Origin: CAZWSX01 sp964636985
Lineage (GTDB): Bacteria; Planctomycetota; Planctomycetia; Pirellulales; Pirellulaceae
Direction: 5' to 3'
DNA length: 7,633 nt
Assembly (NCBI GenBank): GCA_964636985.1
Contig: CAZWSX010000079.1
Span: 1 to 7,633 of the forward strand
The notes beneath the pieces were generated by a model. It searched no databases. It was not told the DNA's origin and worked only from the letters and a program-made list of their open reading frames with translations. Each line of letters begins with the position of its first letter. Positions within the stretch are counted from its first letter, which is position 1. A program made the translations under genes and the position numbers. Positions 7,062 through 7,633 of this stretch are shown piece after piece.

Positions 7062-7253
7062 CTACGCGTTCAGCAGGCGAAAACCATCACAAATCGGCTC
7101 AACTTTTCGACCCACGAAAAAAGCCCGAAACTTTGCGGTCCAGGGCTTTCTGACAATCGGGGCGACGAGGAAGCTTTTAAACTCTTTATCGCCGGGTGTC
7201 CCTGATACCTTGTGCTTTCGGTACTTCGGCAGAGCGTGAGTGAGACGTGGCAT
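7062..7253 (-). pseudogene. Remnant of a planctomycete integrase-type gene (5' end only)
   Basis: From the ATG at 7253 a 63-codon frame begins MPRLTHALPKYRKHKVSG. This closely resembles the N-terminus of tyrosine-recombinase (site-specific integrase) proteins that are abundant in planctomycetes and usually continue with a G-x-A-x-V-T-[IL]-N-G strand. Here the resemblance ends after KVSG and the frame continues with unrelated residues to a stop at 7062. A terminator-like hairpin lies inside that second part. No catalytic R, H or Y region is present, against about 300-400 residues in intact members. The 5' signals look intact: AAGGGAG nine bases upstream and a palindrome further up. I infer an internal deletion that joined the gene's start to sequence near its end. 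The alternative is a genuine 63-residue basic small protein. The family link is from memory and was not searched. Confidence 0.4.
7117..7149 (-). terminator. Terminator-like hairpin on the minus strand inside the remnant
   Basis: Read on the minus strand, aaagccc (7149-7143) pairs with gggcttt (7126-7120) around a 16-base loop, and the run of T continues to 7117, giving six T in all. This is a typical intrinsic terminator layout. It interrupts the 63-codon frame near its middle, which suggests that the original gene ended before this point and that the present stop at 7062 is accidental. Confidence 0.5.
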
Positions 7254-7262
7254 GGTGCGGTT

Positions 7263-7269
7263 CTCCCTT
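7263..7269 (-). promoter_or_regulatory. Ribosome binding site of the integrase-like remnant
   Basis: On the minus strand AAGGGAG occupies 7269-7263, nine bases before the ATG at 7253. It is the best Shine-Dalgarno match noted in the window. It favours 7253 over an upstream in-frame ATG at 7364 as the original start, in agreement with the conserved MPRLTH N-terminus. Confidence 0.5.
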
Positions 7270-7280
7270 GATTTCGCACG

Positions 7281-7302
7281 CAAAACGGTATGTACCGTTT
7301 TG
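7281..7302. promoter_or_regulatory. 22-bp palindrome upstream of the remnant, operator-like
   Basis: Perfect inverted repeat with ten-base arms, caaaacggta at 7281-7290 and taccgttttg at 7293-7302, separated by tg. It lies 11 bases upstream of the ribosome binding site of the minus-strand remnant, in its promoter or leader. The short spacer and symmetry suit a dimeric regulator or recombinase binding site; an RNA hairpin is less likely because of the two-base loop. Confidence 0.45.
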
Positions 7303-7633
7303 GCGAGCGAGAAACGGGCCGCACTGCCAACATTGGCAGGTAACCTAAGTGCAGATTCCGGCAAGATTTAAGTGAAGTCGGGGCGACTGCCCTTCGTTTG
7401 AACGGATCGTCGCATCCCTCATCGACGCAGCCCTGTCGCCCGACGCGGAATCGATCGTGGCACATCGGGTTATGGGGCTGACGGCGTAACGAATGGCGAG
7501 GCCGAACTCCGGACGAGTCGATATTCGCCGGCTCTTGTTGACCCGACGAACTCAATTTTTCCTGTTTGCTTTAAGGCGTCTAGCAGCCCGTTGAAAAATT
7601 CTCTTCACATCGTAATCTACGGCCAACGGAATC

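Larger units (their letters stand above)
6883..7633. other. Gene-poor right end with decayed mobile-element remnants
   Basis: About 750 bp without an intact gene. Near the left side, gacaaaga (7000-7007) pairs with tctttgtc (7023-7030) around a 15-base loop, a possible weak terminator for the exported-protein gene, though without a T-tract. A minus-strand remnant resembling an integrase 5' end occupies 7062-7253, with a palindrome upstream of it at 7281-7302 and a smaller one (ctgccaa and ttggcag) at 7324-7339. A plus-strand frame at 7376-7489 is open for 37 codons and ends in TAA but has no start codon near its beginning. The motif tagcagcccgttgaaaaa at 7581-7598 may be an insertion-sequence end. 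No tRNA was seen. Confidence 0.5.

Noticed and set aside
7070..7555. 161-codon minus-strand frame at the right end
   Set aside because: It overlaps the integrase-like remnant in another frame, has no supported ribosome binding site and no domain resemblance.

Overview
The window most likely comes from a planctomycete, probably of the Pirellulales type. Three features suggest this. A large right-handed beta-helix surface protein opens with an arginine-rich LEPR-XLL-like N-terminus (LTLESLEVRQNLA), continues with a CSLREA-like block and closes with a choice-of-anchor Q-type C-terminus. A secreted beta-rich protein of a style common in these genomes follows it. Near the right end is a short minus-strand ORF whose first 18 residues resemble the N-terminus of a planctomycete integrase family. 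The assignment rests on recalled family features; no search was run.

Left part (1-1803): a YciI/DGPF-domain protein, probably cut by the window edge, is followed on the same strand by a PhnB-like VOC-fold protein. DGPF and PhnB-like genes often accompany ECF sigma factors in bacteria, so such a gene may lie just left of the window. A ComB-family (2-phosphosulfolactate phosphatase-like) gene converges on this pair. The 84-bp gap between them holds a perfect 24-bp palindrome. Middle (1804-3150): a Nudix hydrolase with a complete Nudix box is divergent from the ComB gene. It is followed by about 580 bp without a convincing gene, pyrimidine-rich towards its right end.

Centre and right (3151-6882): the 828-residue beta-helix protein carries 21 recognisable rungs of the form FxxN...GGG[IL]Y, resembling chlamydial Pmp repeats. 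It is followed by two back-to-back hairpins, the second with a short T-rich tail, and then by a 335-residue exported protein of unknown function with a clear signal peptide.

Right end (6883-7633): about 750 bp with no intact gene. It holds what looks like the decayed 5' end of an integrase gene on the minus strand, with an upstream 22-bp palindrome, a good ribosome binding site and a terminator-like hairpin inside the ORF. At the edge is a motif that may be an insertion-sequence end. I see no complete novel defence or mobile system here; this decayed right end and the beta-helix protein are the parts most worth a second look.
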